Origin: Acidimicrobiia bacterium | GTDB taxonomy: Bacteria; Actinomycetota; Acidimicrobiia; IMCC26256; JAOSJM01 | Length of the DNA: 64,000 bases | Assembly (NCBI GenBank): GCA_027494165.1 | Contig: JAOSJM010000001.1 | Coordinates: 992,001-1,056,000, forward strand | Reading direction: 5' to 3' | In this document: positions 62,357 to 64,000 of the stretch, piece after piece | How the letters are laid out: each line of letters starts with the position of its first letter | Numbering within the stretch: position 1 is the first letter of the stretch | Translations under genes and position numbers: made by a program | Notes under the pieces: model-generated | Database searches by the model: none | The model's input: only the letters and a program-made list of their open reading frames with translations | Told to the model about the DNA's origin: nothing

Positions 62357-64000
62357 ATGAGCGGGGAGCCGCCCGCGCCGGTGTCCGCGCTGGACCGGTT
62401 CGCGAGGGCGCGGGGTGTCACCACCTACCCGGAGCTGCACGAGTGGTCCGTGCACGATCTCGACGGGTTCTGGTCGGAGGCGGCGCGCTTCCTCGGAGTG
62501 ACCTGGCACGACCGTCCCGTGCGCGCCGTCGGCGAACGCTCGATGCCGTGCCGAACGTGGTTCGCGGGAGGCACCCTGAGCTACGCCGAGCACCTGCTCG
62601 CGCGGGCTCGGGAGGCACCGGACGAGATCGCCGTGGTCGAGCGGAACCAGACGCGGGCGGGTGCCGAGTGGACGTGGTCGGAGCTGGCGCGTGCCGTGCA
62701 CGCCTGCGCCGCCGGACTGCGACGACTCGGCGTGAAGGAGCGGAGCCACGTCGCCGCCTACGCCCCCAACATCGTGGAGACGCTCGTCGGCTTCCTCGCC
62801 ACGGCTTCACTCGGCGCGGTCTGGTCGACCTGCCCTCCGGAGCTCGGGACGACCGCGGCGGTCGACCGCCTCGGGCAGGTCCGGCCGTCGGTGCTGTTCC
62901 ACGCCGACGGCTACCGCTACGGCGATCGGCTCGTCGACCGGCGGTCGCAGGTCGAGGCGATCGTGCGGGCCGTGCCGTCGATCGAGCACGCCGTCGCGAT
63001 CCGCTACGCGGGGTCGGGGAGGGACGACTGGGGTGCGCTCCTCGGGAACGACGCGACGCCGGCGACGGTCCCCGTGCCGTTCGACCACCCGCTCTGCGTG
63101 CTCTACAGCTCGGGGACGACCGGTCCTCCCAAGCCGATCGTCCACGGCCACGGGGGGATCACCCTCGAGCACCTGAAGGCCCTCGTGCTCCACCACGACC
63201 TCGGCCCGGGCGAGCGGTTCTTCTGGTTCACGACCACCGGCTGGATGATGTGGAACTACCTGGTGTCGGGCCTGGCGACGGGCGCGTCGATCGTGCTGTT
63301 CGACGGCGACCCCACCTGGCCGGACCCGTCCACCCTGTGGGACGTCGCCGCCGAGACCGGCACGACGGTCTTCGGTGGGTCCGCGCCGTTCATCATGGCC
63401 TGCCGCAAGCGGGGTGTCGTCCCGCCCCGCGGTCGCCTGCGGCAGGTCGGGTCGACGGGCGCGCCGCTCCCCGCCGACGGGTTCCGTCGGGTCCGAGAGG
63501 CGCTGGGGGACGAGGTGCGCGTCCACTCGATCTCGGGCGGCACCGACGTCTGCACCGCGTTCCTCGGGATGAACCCGATGCAGCCCGTCGTCGACGGCGA
63601 GATCACGGGACCGCTCCTCGGGTGCGCCGCGGCCGTGTTCGACGACGACGGTCGACCCGTGGGCCGGGACGTCGAGGGCGAGCTCGTGATCACGGAGCCG
63701 ATGCCGTCCATGCCGCTCGGCTTCGTCGGCGACCGCGACGGGGCACGGTACCGGGCGTCGTACTTCGAGCGGTTCCCCGGGGTGTGGCACCACGGTGATC
63801 GCGTGACCGTCACGCGGACGGGCGGGTGGGTCGTCTCGGGGCGCTCCGACGCGACGCTCAACCGGGGCGGGGTGCGCCTCGGGACGGCGGAGCTCTACCG
63901 GGTCGTCGAGGCGTTCGACGAGGTGATCGACAGCCTGGTGGTGCACGTCGACGGCGACGACGACCGGGTCGTCCTCTTCGTCCAGCTCGCCCCGGGGGTC
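62357..64000 (+). CDS. acetoacetyl-CoA synthetase (3' end outside window)
   Basis: Activates acetoacetate with ATP and CoA, feeding ketone-type carbon into central metabolism. The frame is open from the ATG to the end, 548 residues. The early WSVHDLDGFWSEAARFL and TWFAGGTLSYAEHLL fit the family N-terminus. The AMP-binding P-loop is LYSSGTTGPPKPIVHG near residue 253. TTGWMMWNYLVSGLATG and GGTDVCTAFLGMNP mark the acetoacetate-CoA ligase subgroup rather than acetyl-CoA synthetase. The adenylate motif WHHGDRVTV and GRSDATLNRGGVR are also present. About 100 residues, with the C-terminal catalytic lysine, lie beyond the window. Confidence 0.93.
   Translation, partial: MSGEPPAPVSALDRFARARGVTTYPELHEWSVHDLDGFWSEAARFLGVTWHDRPVRAVGERSMPCRTWFAGGTLSYAEHLLARAREAPDEIAVVERNQTRAGAEWTWSELARAVHACAAGLRRLGVKERSHVAAYAPNIVETLVGFLATASLGAVWSTCPPELGTTAAVDRLGQVRPSVLFHADGYRYGDRLVDRRSQVEAIVRAVPSIEHAVAIRYAGSGRDDWGALLGNDATPATVPVPFDHPLCVLYSSGTTGPPKPIVHGHGGITLEHLKALVLHHDLGPGERFFWFTTTGWMMWNYLVSGLATGASIVLFDGDPTWPDPSTLWDVAAETGTTVFGGSAPFIMACRKRGVVPPRGRLRQVGSTGAPLPADGFRRVREALGDEVRVHSISGGTDVCTAFLGMNPMQPVVDGEITGPLLGCAAAVFDDDGRPVGRDVEGELVITEPMPSMPLGFVGDRDGARYRASYFERFPGVWHHGDRVTVTRTGGWVVSGRSDATLNRGGVRLGTAELYRVVEAFDEVIDSLVVHVDGDDDRVVLFVQLAPGV

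Overview
This is high-GC bacterial chromosome DNA, most likely from an actinobacterium. The host genes include the conserved uvrC-rapZ-yvcK-gap-pgk-tpiA-secG block, an F420-type LLM oxidoreductase, DUF222-HNH and DUF2252 genes, and a double acyl-CoA dehydrogenase of the FadE34 type. Together these suggest class Acidimicrobiia or a neighbour, but that placement is inference. A strong technical signal runs through the window. About 25 to 30 single-base gains or losses, mostly in short G or C runs, break otherwise well-conserved genes including pgk, yvcK and four of five oligopeptide ABC genes. I read most of these as assembly or long-read errors and report each affected gene as one locus.

Layout. 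1-2415: 3' part of uvrA. 2431-10080: a tightly overlapping glycan cluster with a polytopic membrane protein, two SAM methyltransferases, a polyprenyl-phosphate sugar transferase, a flippase apparently fused to a GT2 glycosyltransferase, and a second GT2. 10073-11167: nadA on the minus strand. 11393-18682: uvrC, rapZ, yvcK, gap, pgk, tpiA, secG, with no whiA in its usual slot. 18968-24748: a complete peptide-type ABC importer. 24788-26392, minus strand: a TrmH-family RNA methyltransferase and a DUF4097-like repeat protein. 26556-26634: tRNA-Leu(GAG).

From the tRNA to about 37.4 kb lies an accessory island with more AT-rich stretches and gene remnants. It holds a Sll1717-type P-loop ATPase, an internally deleted tyrosine integrase, an adenine methyltransferase behind a LexA-type SOS box, a broken PD-(D/E)XK nuclease, a PLD-nuclease/SF2-helicase/DUF3427 protein, a pRiA4b ORF-3-like protein, and a Fic protein behind a perfect palindrome. 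This looks like a decaying defence island integrated at tRNA-Leu. The next stretch (37.7-43.0 kb) has a methyltransferase, a large VWD-plus-repeat lipoprotein and a small CrtO-like membrane protein. The right edge of the island is not resolved.

43-51.7 kb: a membrane-anchored metallophosphoesterase, a rifampin-phosphotransferase-like PEP-dependent enzyme overlapping a membrane protein, two GNATs, a DUF222-HNH protein, and a GH32 glycosidase whose 5' end lies in a 124-bp tandem duplication. 51.8-64 kb: a CoA-ester catabolic region with a dehydratase, enoyl-CoA hydratase, SDR, LLM oxidoreductase, fused acyl-CoA dehydrogenase, thiolase, thioesterase, and the 5' part of an acetoacetyl-CoA synthetase. 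It is arranged as divergent pairs around AT-rich control regions. These enzymes supply every step of a beta-oxidation round and fit degradation of a steroid-like or branched acyl side chain.
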